This document shows, in pieces, positions 7,273 to 14,078 of a stretch of DNA of 16,195 bases. Source of the stretch: DATCDR01 sp036510575 (GTDB taxonomy: Bacteria; Actinomycetota; Acidimicrobiia; Acidimicrobiales; Bog-793); the NCBI GenBank assembly GCA_036510575.1, contig DATCDR010000217.1, positions 1 to 16,195 on the forward strand, written 5' to 3'. The notes under the pieces were generated by a model, which saw only the letters and a program-made list of their open reading frames with translations, was not told the DNA's origin and ran no database searches. Both the position numbers and the translations under genes were made by a program. Position 1 is the stretch's first letter; each line of letters starts with the position of its first letter.

Positions 7273-8828
7273 CTCGACCTGGCGACATCGCTGAACTGGC
7301 CCTTTGCTGTGCTGCGCTGATCGTGGCCGAGCTTCGATGGTTACGCGTCGCACAGCGAGAGCACTATCTCGCGCAGCCGGTGCTGCGATTCGCGACGCGT
7401 TGGTGGCTCGGCTCCCCAGCCAACCTCACCTTGTTGGTCGCTGCAGTCGGTGGTGTGGTCGCCGCGACGTTCCGAGTGTGGTTCGGCCTCGCCAGCTGTG
7501 CGGTACTCCTGGTTGGCCCTCTTGGGCTGACGCTCCGAGGAAAGACGGCAAAGCTCGTCTGGACGGCGCGGCTTCGACGGCTGGGATCTGCGACCATGGC
7601 CGTAAGTGTGATCGCCGGCCTCGCCGGCGGATGGGATTCGGGGCTTGTGGGATCGATCGTTGCCGTTCTCGCCCTCGGACTTCTCGCCCCGTTAGCGGTC
7701 GCGGTGGCGAGCCTCGCGGTTTTGCCGATCGAGGATCGCCTTGGTCAAAGCTACGTGGATCGTGCGGCTGTAGTCGTCGCACGAACCGCGCCGAGGATCG
7801 TCGCGATCACCGGTTCGTATGGCAAGACCTCGACCAAGGCCTATCTCGCGCACCTACTCGGAGGGAGCTTCGCCGTTGTGGCGAGCCCGCGCAGCTTCAA
7901 CAATCGTGCTGGCCTTGCGCGCACGGTCAACGAGCTGCTGGTGCCGGGAACCGATGTGTTGATCGCCGAGATGGGCACCTACGGCGTCGGAGAGATCGCC
8001 GCGATGGTGTCGTGGCTGCCCCCCGAAGTGGCGGTCATTACGGCGATCGGCCCTGTCCACCTCGAGAGGTTCAAGAGTCTCGAGACGACCATGCGTGCCA
8101 AAGGCGAGATCGCCGTTGGCAAAGCTGTAGTCGTCGTAAACGACGACGACCCGTATCTTGCGCACTTCGCGGACGACGTTCTTCTTCGCGGCCAGCGGGT
8201 TCTCCGATGCTCCGCGCTCCGACAGGATGCAGATGTCGCGGTGATCTTGGGAGACGCCGCGATCGAGGTCTATGTCGCTGGCCAACTCCTGGGCTCGGCT
8301 GATCTCGGTGCTGCAATGCCGTATGTGGCGTTGTCGAACATCGCCTGCGCGCTCGGCGCGGCGGTAGCGCTCGGTACCGACGTTGCCCCGCTGCTAGGTC
8401 GGCTGTCGACACTTCCAGTCGTCGAGAATCGCCTCACGGTGAGGATCGCCACGAGCGGTGCGAAGATTCTCGACGACACCTACAACTCCAATCCGTCTGG
8501 AACCACGCTTGCCCTCGCCGCACTCGAGGGCCTTTCGACTCCCGGACACCGCACGATCGTGGTAACCCCTGGCATGGTGGAGTTGGGTCCACTACAAGAT
8601 GCGGCCAACCGAGCATTTGCCGCCAAGGCAGCAACAGTGGCGACCGACTTGATAGTTGTCGGTCGGACGAACCGACAGGCGCTCCTTAGCGGCGCAAGCC
8701 AAGGTTCGAGCGAAGTGCGACTTCGGCAGGTGAGAAATCGCGACGCGGCGGTAGCGATCGTCCGAGATGAGCTCGGGGAAGGCGACGTCGTGTTGTACGA
8801 GAACGATCTTCCAGACCACTACGCATGA
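7269..8828 (+). CDS. murF: MurF-like Mur ligase with an N-terminal membrane domain
   Basis: ATP-dependent amide ligase of the Mur family, 519 residues. The catalytic part matches MurF: P-loop TGSYGKTSTK (181-190), FNNRAGLARTVNEL (210-223), AEMGTYGVGEIA (233-244), GPVHLERF (261-268), AKGEI carrying the lysine that is carbamylated in several Mur ligases (277-281), and DDTYNSNPS (402-410), close to MurF's D-D-x-Y-N-A-N-P. MurF joins D-Ala-D-Ala to the UDP-MurNAc-tripeptide. The first 155 or so residues are unusual: instead of the soluble UDP-MurNAc-binding domain there are about four or five hydrophobic segments (near 7-22, 51-72, 73-89, 105-122, 125-154), so the ligase is probably membrane-anchored facing the cytosol. 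The chain ends in ENDLPDHYA. The ATG at 7269 overlaps the preceding stop (ATGA) and is preferred to GTG at 7263. It overlaps maf by 4 bp, and ddl follows, which fits a D-Ala-D-Ala adding role. Whether it is the housekeeping MurF or a paralogue with another acceptor cannot be seen here. Confidence 0.85.
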   Translation: MTRPGDIAELALCCAALIVAELRWLRVAQREHYLAQPVLRFATRWWLGSPANLTLLVAAVGGVVAATFRVWFGLASCAVLLVGPLGLTLRGKTAKLVWTARLRRLGSATMAVSVIAGLAGGWDSGLVGSIVAVLALGLLAPLAVAVASLAVLPIEDRLGQSYVDRAAVVVARTAPRIVAITGSYGKTSTKAYLAHLLGGSFAVVASPRSFNNRAGLARTVNELLVPGTDVLIAEMGTYGVGEIAAMVSWLPPEVAVITAIGPVHLERFKSLETTMRAKGEIAVGKAVVVVNDDDPYLAHFADDVLLRGQRVLRCSALRQDADVAVILGDAAIEVYVAGQLLGSADLGAAMPYVALSNIACALGAAVALGTDVAPLLGRLSTLPVVENRLTVRIATSGAKILDDTYNSNPSGTTLALAALEGLSTPGHRTIVVTPGMVELGPLQDAANRAFAAKAATVATDLIVVGRTNRQALLSGASQGSSEVRLRQVRNRDAAVAIVRDELGEGDVVLYENDLPDHYA

Positions 8829-9454
8829 CGTCCGAACTGGTGCTGGCGTCGTCATCGGTAACTCGTCGTCAGATCCTCCAGGCCGCGGGCATCCGCTTTC
8901 GGGTCGAGCCGAGTGGCACCGAAGAGGTGATGTTCTCCGCGTCAACCTCGGAGATCGTGAGCGCGCTGGCAACTGAGAAGGCAACGGCCGTCGCGGCGCG
9001 CATTTCGAGCGGCCTCGTCCTTGGATGTGACTCCTTGCTCGACATCGATGGTCGCTCCTTCGGCAAGCCGGCATCTGTAGCGGACGCGCTTCGTCGATGG
9101 CTGAGTCAACGCGGCACGACTGGCACGTTGTTCACCGGTCATGTCCTAGTCGATGCCGCCACCGGCGTGTCACACGCAGAGACCGTCCAAACGGTGGTGC
9201 ACTTCGGGCGTCCGAGCGAGCGTGAGATCGAGCTGTACGTGGCCTCCGGGGAGCCGCTCGACAAGGCGGGAGCCTTTACGCTCGAGGGACGGTCGGGACC
9301 ATTTATCGAAGGCGTCGAGGGAGATCCAGGAAATGTTCGTGGTCTCTCGCTGCCGGCGCTTCGCCGGCTGCTCGAGGCCCACGGCCGCTCGATAGTCGAG
9401 TTTTGGACCGAGCCCAGCTCTGATTTCGGGGCGCGTTCCGACTTCGGGAGGTAG
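8825..9454 (+). CDS. maf: Maf-family nucleoside triphosphate pyrophosphatase
   Basis: A 209-residue house-cleaning enzyme that hydrolyses non-canonical or modified NTPs to the monophosphate and pyrophosphate; the family is also named for effects on septum formation. The N-terminal signature LASSSVTRRQIL (7-18) matches the Maf L-A-S-x-S-x-x-R motif. Asp69 in GCDSLLDIDG fits the catalytic acid, followed by FGKP (79-82). The C-terminal part shows YVASGEPLDKAGAFTLEG (138-155), then FIEGVEGDPGNVRGLSL (160-176), all diagnostic. The LSQRGTTGTLFTGHVL stretch (93-108) replaces the more common LSGKxHxVxTG form and resembles what I recall of actinobacterial Maf proteins. The last 15 or so residues are polar and extra. 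The start overlaps the MurF-like stop as ATGA with no Shine-Dalgarno, implying translational coupling. The link with peptidoglycan genes fits maf's frequent location near cell-shape and division genes. Confidence 0.93.
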   Translation: MTSELVLASSSVTRRQILQAAGIRFRVEPSGTEEVMFSASTSEIVSALATEKATAVAARISSGLVLGCDSLLDIDGRSFGKPASVADALRRWLSQRGTTGTLFTGHVLVDAATGVSHAETVQTVVHFGRPSEREIELYVASGEPLDKAGAFTLEGRSGPFIEGVEGDPGNVRGLSLPALRRLLEAHGRSIVEFWTEPSSDFGARSDFGR

Positions 9455-9465
9455 CGCGGTCCACG

Positions 9466-9471
9466 TAGCAT
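9466..9471 (+). promoter_or_regulatory. Putative -10 element of ddl (leaderless)
   Basis: TAGCAT lies exactly 6 nt before the ddl ATG, in the 23-bp gap after maf. The only purine-rich GGGAGG stretch is about 25 nt upstream of the ATG, too far to act as a Shine-Dalgarno. ddl could therefore be transcribed from its own leaderless promoter besides read-through from maf. Confidence 0.4.
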
Positions 9472-9477
9472 TGCCGG

Positions 9478-10596
9478 ATGAAAGCTGAAAGCCTCCGACT
9501 TGCAGTCCTTTTCGGCGGGCCATCCCCAGAGCACGACGTGTCGGTACTCACTGGCCTGCTCGCCGCCCAAGAACTGGGCTCACGAAACAAGGTCAGGGCG
9601 ATCTACTGGTCGAAGAACGGGGCCTTCTTCGAAGTCGACGCGTCGCTCGAGGGCAGCGACTTCATCGACGGCATCCCTTCCTCGGCGACCGTGCTGGAGC
9701 TCCAAGTCGGCCGAGAGGGCGGCTTCGGGCAGCGCAAGGGACGCTTTGGCGGCACGCAGCGCATCGACGTCGACGTCGTCGTCATCTGCTGCCACGGTGG
9801 ACCAGGCGAGGATGGAACGCTGCAAGGCACCCTCGACCTAGCTGGGCTTTTGTACACGGGCCCGAACGCGATCGGTGCTGCGCTCGGCATGGACAAGCTC
9901 GCGACCTCGGCGCTGCTCCAAGCAGCAGGGGTCCCGGTGCTTTCTCGAAGTGGCCTTGACGCCAACTCCTTGCCACCTACCTACGCAGGTCCCTACATCG
10001 TCAAGCCGCGATTCGGCGGGAGCTCCATCGGGATCGAGGTCGTCGCCGACTTCCCGACCGCGCTGCTTCGTCGCGAAGCGAATCTCCATCTGCGTCGAGG
10101 TGCCGTAATCGAGCCATACCGCGGCGATCTCTACGATCTACAGATTGCGGTTCGAACGTGGCCGGCGGTCGAGCTCTCCGCTATCGAACGCCCGGAGCGT
10201 CAACGAGTTGGTGCCGAGTTCCTCGACTACCGAGACAAGTACGTCGGTGGAAAAGGCATGGACGCGGCAGCTCGCGAAGTTCCCGCCAACGTCTCGCCGG
10301 CCCTTGCCGACCACCTAAGATCCGCGGCGCTTATCTGCGTCGAGGCACTGCGGATTCGCGGTGTAGCCCGAATCGACTTCCTCTCAGATGGCAACGAACT
10401 TTTCCTGAACGAGGTGAACACCATCCCGGGTTCACTCTCTCGGTATCTCTTCATCGATCCGAAGCTTTCATTCGCGCAGCTGCTGGACGCACTGATCGAC
10501 GAGGCGCTGAACGTCCCCGCTGCGACCTACTCCGCCGCAGGTGCCGACGGGAGCGTCCTCCGCTCTGCAGGCTCGATCGCTTCCAAGCTCGGCTGA
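9478..10596 (+). CDS. ddl: D-alanine--D-alanine ligase family protein (ATP-grasp)
   Basis: ATP-dependent ligase of 372 residues expected to make D-Ala-D-Ala, the dipeptide that MurF adds to the peptidoglycan precursor. Ddl landmarks are in order: GGPSPEHDVS (13-22, Glu18), HGGPGEDGTLQG (106-117), the ATP-grasp VKPRFGGSSIG (175-185, Ser182/183), an omega-loop DYRDKY (250-255) and metal-binding FLNEVNTIPGSLS (309-321). Tyr255 lines up with Tyr216 of E. coli DdlB, which with Glu and Ser forms the triad of D-Ala-D-Ala enzymes; vancomycin-resistance D-Ala-D-Lac ligases have another residue in this loop. The segment after the first ATP-grasp strand reads EPYRGDLYDLQIAV, where typical Ddls have a G-R-E-L/I motif, so the enzyme is somewhat divergent. 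The C-terminal 25 residues are Ala/Ser-rich and probably disordered. It follows maf by 23 bp and belongs with the MurF-like gene two positions upstream. A 140-bp gap separates it from rimO. Confidence 0.9.
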   Translation: MKAESLRLAVLFGGPSPEHDVSVLTGLLAAQELGSRNKVRAIYWSKNGAFFEVDASLEGSDFIDGIPSSATVLELQVGREGGFGQRKGRFGGTQRIDVDVVVICCHGGPGEDGTLQGTLDLAGLLYTGPNAIGAALGMDKLATSALLQAAGVPVLSRSGLDANSLPPTYAGPYIVKPRFGGSSIGIEVVADFPTALLRREANLHLRRGAVIEPYRGDLYDLQIAVRTWPAVELSAIERPERQRVGAEFLDYRDKYVGGKGMDAAAREVPANVSPALADHLRSAALICVEALRIRGVARIDFLSDGNELFLNEVNTIPGSLSRYLFIDPKLSFAQLLDALIDEALNVPAATYSAAGADGSVLRSAGSIASKLG

Positions 10597-10724
10597 TGCG
10601 ATGCGGGAGCCGATGGCGCCTGCGCTTCGTCTGCCGGTAGCTCAAGGGTCACAGCGATGTCGTGAGGAGCACTCGGCCGCCCGCCAACGAAGTCGCGCTC
10701 TGCTTCGCTGAATAGAAGCGTTGG

Positions 10725-10730
10725 TAGGCT
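10725..10730 (+). promoter_or_regulatory. Putative -10 element of the rimO-pgsA-cinA operon
   Basis: TAGGCT lies exactly 6 nt before the rimO GTG and there is no Shine-Dalgarno. A short inverted repeat GCTTC-N8-GAAGC (10702-10719) covers the -35 position. I see nothing else in the 140-bp gap from 10597 to 10736: no ORF with family resemblance and no tRNA. Confidence 0.45.
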
Positions 10731-10736
10731 TCGCCA

Positions 10737-12014
10737 GTGATCGGCCGCTACTGGATAGAGACCCTCGGGTGTCCGAAGAACGAAGTGGATTCAGCAAAGC
10801 TCGCGGGATCGCTGATCGCTGACGGCTACGAAGCCGCATCGAGTGTCGATCAAGCCGACATCGTGGTCGTCAATACCTGTGCGTTCATCGAAGCCGCGCG
10901 CGAAGAGTCGATCGAAACGATTCTCCAACTCGCGCAGGCTCGACACGTTGGCGCGCGCCTCGTCGTCACCGGGTGTCTCGCAGCACGATCTGGGCCCGAG
11001 CTCGCAGCCGCGCTTCCCGAAGTCGACGCCGTGACCGATATCGGCGTCCCGGTGCAGCTCTCCTTAGGGCCGCGCTTTCGCAAAGCGACCCCGGCAGTGA
11101 GCCTCTCGCTGATGGAGTTTGCCCGGCCACCCGCGGAGGCACCGTGGGCGTATGTCCGCGTCGCTGAGGGCTGTGACCGAGCGTGCGGGTTCTGCGCCAT
11201 TCCGTCGTTTCGTGGGCCCCAGCGCTCCCGACCGATGGAGGCGATCCTCAAAGAAGTAGATGAGCTCGGCGTCCGCGAGATCATCTTGGTGTCGCAGGAT
11301 CTCGCTTCCTACGGCAGGGATCTCGGCTACTCGCACGGACTCGACGCGCTCGTCGCTGAGGTTTCGAGACGGACGGCCCGAGTCCGGCTGCTGTACTTGT
11401 ACCCCTCGGCGCTGACGGACCGCTTGACCGACACGATCCTTGCGACAGGCGTGCCGTACTTCGATCTCTCACTGCAACATGTCTCGGTGCCGCAGTTGCG
11501 GAGAATGCGGCGGTGGGGGAGAGGGGAGCGCTTCCTCGAGCGCATTGACTACATTCGCTCGCTCGAGCCGACTGCGGCATTCCGTTCCAACTTCATCGTT
11601 GGCTACCCAGGCGAGACCGAGGAGGACCACGACCAACTGCTTGAGTTCATCGAGACCTCGCGCCTTGACTGGGTCGGGCTCTTTGCCTACTCCGAGGAGG
11701 ACGGCACCTACGGCGTCGGACTGGGCGACAAGGTCCCCGCCGAGCTCGCTATGGAGCGGCTTCGAGAGGCGAACGGCCTGGCGGAACAGATAACCGCGGA
11801 ACTTCGGCGTAGGCTTGTCGGCACGAATCAAACGCTTCTAGTTGACCGAGCAGGGGTGGCGAGAAGTCATCGGGAAGCTCCCGACATCGACGGCGTAGTG
11901 CACGTCGACGAAGCGATCGCGCCAGGTTCGTTCATCGAAGTCGAAGTGACCGACGCGGAGGGTCCCGACCTCACCGCAGCGATGCTCGAGCGAGCCGAGG
12001 TGGTGATGGCATGA
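10737..12014 (+). CDS. rimO: Ribosomal protein S12 methylthiotransferase RimO
   Basis: Radical-SAM enzyme of 425 residues that adds a methylthio group to the beta-carbon of a conserved aspartate in ribosomal protein S12. The N-terminal UPF0004 domain holds the auxiliary Fe-S cluster cysteines Cys12 (LGCPKNEVDS), Cys48 (NTCAF) and Cys80 (TGC). The radical-SAM motif AEGCDRACGFC gives Cys146, Cys150 and Cys153, followed by IPSFRGPQRSR. The LGCPKN wording separates RimO from MiaB-type tRNA enzymes. A C-terminal TRAM domain covers about 365-420. Length is normal. The start is GTG at 10737, directly ahead of the conserved N-terminus; lack of a Shine-Dalgarno plus TAGGCT 6 nt upstream suggests a leaderless message. 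Its stop overlaps the pgsA ATG (ATGA), making rimO-pgsA-cinA one operon, an order often seen before recA in Actinobacteria. Confidence 0.96.
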   Translation: MIGRYWIETLGCPKNEVDSAKLAGSLIADGYEAASSVDQADIVVVNTCAFIEAAREESIETILQLAQARHVGARLVVTGCLAARSGPELAAALPEVDAVTDIGVPVQLSLGPRFRKATPAVSLSLMEFARPPAEAPWAYVRVAEGCDRACGFCAIPSFRGPQRSRPMEAILKEVDELGVREIILVSQDLASYGRDLGYSHGLDALVAEVSRRTARVRLLYLYPSALTDRLTDTILATGVPYFDLSLQHVSVPQLRRMRRWGRGERFLERIDYIRSLEPTAAFRSNFIVGYPGETEEDHDQLLEFIETSRLDWVGLFAYSEEDGTYGVGLGDKVPAELAMERLREANGLAEQITAELRRRLVGTNQTLLVDRAGVARSHREAPDIDGVVHVDEAIAPGSFIEVEVTDAEGPDLTAAMLERAEVVMA

Positions 12015-12649
12015 GCGGCGCGACCCAGCCAGGCAGCCAGTCAGTCGAGGCGGTGAAGGCATTCGGACCTACTGCGCTCGCCACGCCGGCGAACGCCGTT
12101 ACGCTCGCCCGTCTCGTGGCGGCCCCGCTCTTTGCCATATACGTGGTGCAGAACGGGCCTACGTCGTGGTTGTTGTGGGTTCTATGGACCGTATTGGCCC
12201 TGTCTGACGGTCTTGACGGGCGCATCGCGCGCTGGCACGGCACGACTCGCTCGGGTGCGTTCCTCGACCCATTGGCCGACAAGTTCCTCGTCATCGGAGC
12301 ACTTTGTGCACTCTGTGCGCTCGGCGATGTCTCGATCTACGCCTTGACATTGATCGCTGCCCGCGAGATCGCGATGAGCATCTACCGCGTGTTGGCGGCT
12401 CGCGACGGGCTCTCGATTCCCGCAGGCCGACTCGCGAAGTTCAAGACGCTCACGCAAGACGTCGCGATCGGCATCATCTTCCTGCCGCTGATCGGACAGC
12501 ACCATCTCGTCATCGCGCAGAGCCTGTTGTGGGTTGCGGTGGCGCTCACGGTCGTCTCCGGAGCGCAGTACTTCGTAGAAGGCCGACGACTCTCAGCTGA
12601 GCGTCATCAACCGGCGAGCAACGTCGCGGACAAGAGCAAGGTCGCCTAG
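12011..12649 (+). CDS. pgsA: CDP-diacylglycerol--glycerol-3-phosphate 3-phosphatidyltransferase
   Basis: Integral membrane enzyme (212 residues) that makes phosphatidylglycerol phosphate from CDP-diacylglycerol and glycerol-3-phosphate, the committed step to phosphatidylglycerol and cardiolipin. The complete CDP-alcohol phosphotransferase signature is present: Asp66, Asp69, Gly70, Ala73, Arg74, Gly82, Asp86 and Asp90. The N-terminal NAVTLARLVAAP (28-39) is typical of PgsA. Hydrophobic segments lie near 33-46, 52-66, 92-104, 108-120, 150-161 and 167-184, as expected for the six-helix fold. The protein has about 20 extra polar residues at the start and a polar tail. The start overlaps the rimO stop by 4 bp, with GAGGTG 8 nt upstream as ribosome binding site. 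The substrate alcohol is inferred from synteny (rimO-pgsA-cinA); another CDP-alcohol transferase specificity cannot be excluded from the motif alone. Confidence 0.92.
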   Translation: MSGATQPGSQSVEAVKAFGPTALATPANAVTLARLVAAPLFAIYVVQNGPTSWLLWVLWTVLALSDGLDGRIARWHGTTRSGAFLDPLADKFLVIGALCALCALGDVSIYALTLIAAREIAMSIYRVLAARDGLSIPAGRLAKFKTLTQDVAIGIIFLPLIGQHHLVIAQSLLWVAVALTVVSGAQYFVEGRRLSAERHQPASNVADKSKVA

Positions 12650-12652
12650 CCG

Positions 12653-13915
12653 ATGCGAGTCGAGATCGTCGCTGTTGGTACCGAGCTGCTCTTAGGCCAG
12701 GTCGTCGATACGAATTCGAGCTGGATGTCCGAGCGGCTGGCCGAGTCAGGTCTCGACTGCAACTTCCAGGTAAAAGTCGGCGACAACCTCGATCGGATAG
12801 CGGCCGCTATCCGAGGCTCGCTCGCTCGAGCAGACGCCGTGATCGTCTGCGGCGGTCTCGGCCCGACCCAGGATGACATCACCCGTGAGGCCATCGCCGC
12901 GGTGATGGGTGTCGAGCTCATCCGAGAGCCTGAGGTGCTGCGCGCGATCGAAGCGGTCTTTGCCGATCGTGGCCGACCGATGTCGCCGAGCAACGCCCGT
13001 CAAGCCGACGTCCCCAAAGGGGGCCGCATAATCTCCTTGGTTGGAACCGCGCCCGGCCTGATCTGCCCCGTCGGAGAGCAGGTCATATACGCCGTGCCTG
13101 GTGTGCCCTGGGAGATGCGGGCGATGCTCGAAGACGCTGTGCTGCCTGATCTGCGAAGTCGCGGTGGCATGGCCTCGGTGATCATGAGCCGCACGCTTCG
13201 AACCTGGGGGCTTGGTGAGTCGGTGCTCGCCGAGACGGTGACGCCCCGACTCGACGCGCTCGACGCCCTTGGGGCAGGGGCCCCGACGATCGCCTTCCTC
13301 GCCAGTGGTGTCGAGGGCATCAAGCTCAGAGTCACCGTCAAAGCCGACGACGCGGCCGCTGCAGCTGCGGCGCTCGACGCGGAGGAGGCGGCGCTTCGCG
13401 AGATCCTGGGCGACGTCGTCTTCGGCGTCGACGACGAAACGATGGAGGCGTCGGTCGGCAAGTTGCTGGTCGAGCAGGGTTTGACGCTTGGCTTGGCGGA
13501 GTCCTACACCGGCGGGCTGATCGCGTCGCGCATCGTTGCCGTGCCAGGTGCTAGCGGCTGGTTCACTGGCGGACTCGTGTCCTACCAGTCGGCGGTCAAG
13601 TTCTCAGTTCTCGGGCTGCCTGAAGGTCCGGTCGTCTCACTAGAAGCGGTGACGGCGATGGCATCCGGCGTAAGGGACCTCTTGAGCTGCGATGTCGCGC
13701 TAGCTACTACGGGTGTTGCAGGTCCCGATCCCCAAGATGGACACGAACCAGGCACCGTCTTCGTCGGGGTCGCGCTGCCAGGTGAGGAGCCATTCGGCAG
13801 ATCGCTGCAGCTATTCGGTGGTAGGGGCGGTATCCGCGAGATGGGGACGATCACCTCGCTCGACTACCTGCGCCAGCGCCTGCTCACTCGAGGCAGGTCA
13901 AACTCTCACCAGTAG
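12653..13915 (+). CDS. cinA: CinA: molybdopterin-binding-like domain plus NMN deamidase-like C-terminal domain
   Basis: A two-domain protein of 420 residues, the usual full-length CinA size. The N-terminal domain (about 1-170) starts VEIVAVGTELLLGQVVDTNS and contains CGGLGPTQDDITREA (66-80), the COG1058 MoCF-like fold linked to ADP-ribose pyrophosphatase activity. A middle alpha/beta segment (about 175-260) has an alanine run at 234-240. The C-terminal domain (about 265-412) is PncC-like, known to deamidate nicotinamide mononucleotide in pyridine nucleotide salvage: AESYTGGLIASRI (282-294), GASGWFTGG (299-307), VSYQSAVK (309-316) and TTGVAGPDP (352-360). The usual AESCTGG reads AESYTGG, but the expected nucleophile Ser284 is kept. 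It begins 3 bp after the pgsA stop with only a weak AAGGT upstream, so expression probably depends on the operon. The cinA-recA adjacency is widespread, and the competence/damage name comes from it. Confidence 0.95.
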   Translation: MRVEIVAVGTELLLGQVVDTNSSWMSERLAESGLDCNFQVKVGDNLDRIAAAIRGSLARADAVIVCGGLGPTQDDITREAIAAVMGVELIREPEVLRAIEAVFADRGRPMSPSNARQADVPKGGRIISLVGTAPGLICPVGEQVIYAVPGVPWEMRAMLEDAVLPDLRSRGGMASVIMSRTLRTWGLGESVLAETVTPRLDALDALGAGAPTIAFLASGVEGIKLRVTVKADDAAAAAAALDAEEAALREILGDVVFGVDDETMEASVGKLLVEQGLTLGLAESYTGGLIASRIVAVPGASGWFTGGLVSYQSAVKFSVLGLPEGPVVSLEAVTAMASGVRDLLSCDVALATTGVAGPDPQDGHEPGTVFVGVALPGEEPFGRSLQLFGGRGGIREMGTITSLDYLRQRLLTRGRSNSHQ

Positions 13916-13959
13916 CAACCCACTACGTGCCCCGTTAGCAGGCACAATGGAATGCCACC

Positions 13960-13973
13960 CGAACACATGTTCG
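13960..13973. promoter_or_regulatory. LexA-binding SOS box upstream of recA
   Basis: CGAACACATGTTCG is a perfect 14-bp palindrome and fits the Bacillus/Mycobacterium LexA consensus CGAACRNRYGTTCG at every position. It lies 105 bp before the recA ATG, in the 163-bp cinA-recA gap, and immediately precedes TTGAAC (13974-13979), which could be a -35 element. I could not pair TTGAAC with a -10 at 16-18 bp (TAGAGC at 14003 is 23 bp away), so the exact promoter is unresolved. LexA repression with RecA-dependent induction is the expected control. Confidence 0.85.
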
Positions 13974-14067
13974 TTGAACTACAGTCGTGTCAGTCGATGG
14001 AGTAGAGCCATTGATACACCCCATCCCTAGCCTCTCGACGCATAACGACGACGATGAGCGGCGATCG

Positions 14068-14073
14068 AAGGAG
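14068..14073 (+). promoter_or_regulatory. Strong ribosome binding site of recA
   Basis: AAGGAG lies 5 nt before the recA ATG. It is the best Shine-Dalgarno in the window and stands out because several other operon-leading genes here have none. Confidence 0.85.
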
Positions 14074-14078
14074 ACGAC

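Noticed and set aside
10597..10736. Possible small gene, tRNA or riboswitch between ddl and rimO
   Set aside because: I found no cloverleaf, no family-like short peptide and no recognised riboswitch core; only the rimO promoter elements are supported.
13927..13945. GTGCC-N9-GGCAC inverted repeat after cinA as a terminator
   Set aside because: Only a 5-bp stem with a 9-nt loop and no T-tract. Too weak to call.
13976..13987. A second LexA box (GAAC-N4-GTCG) right after the first
   Set aside because: Only the left half fits the consensus; the centre and right arm do not. Treated as a half-site at most.
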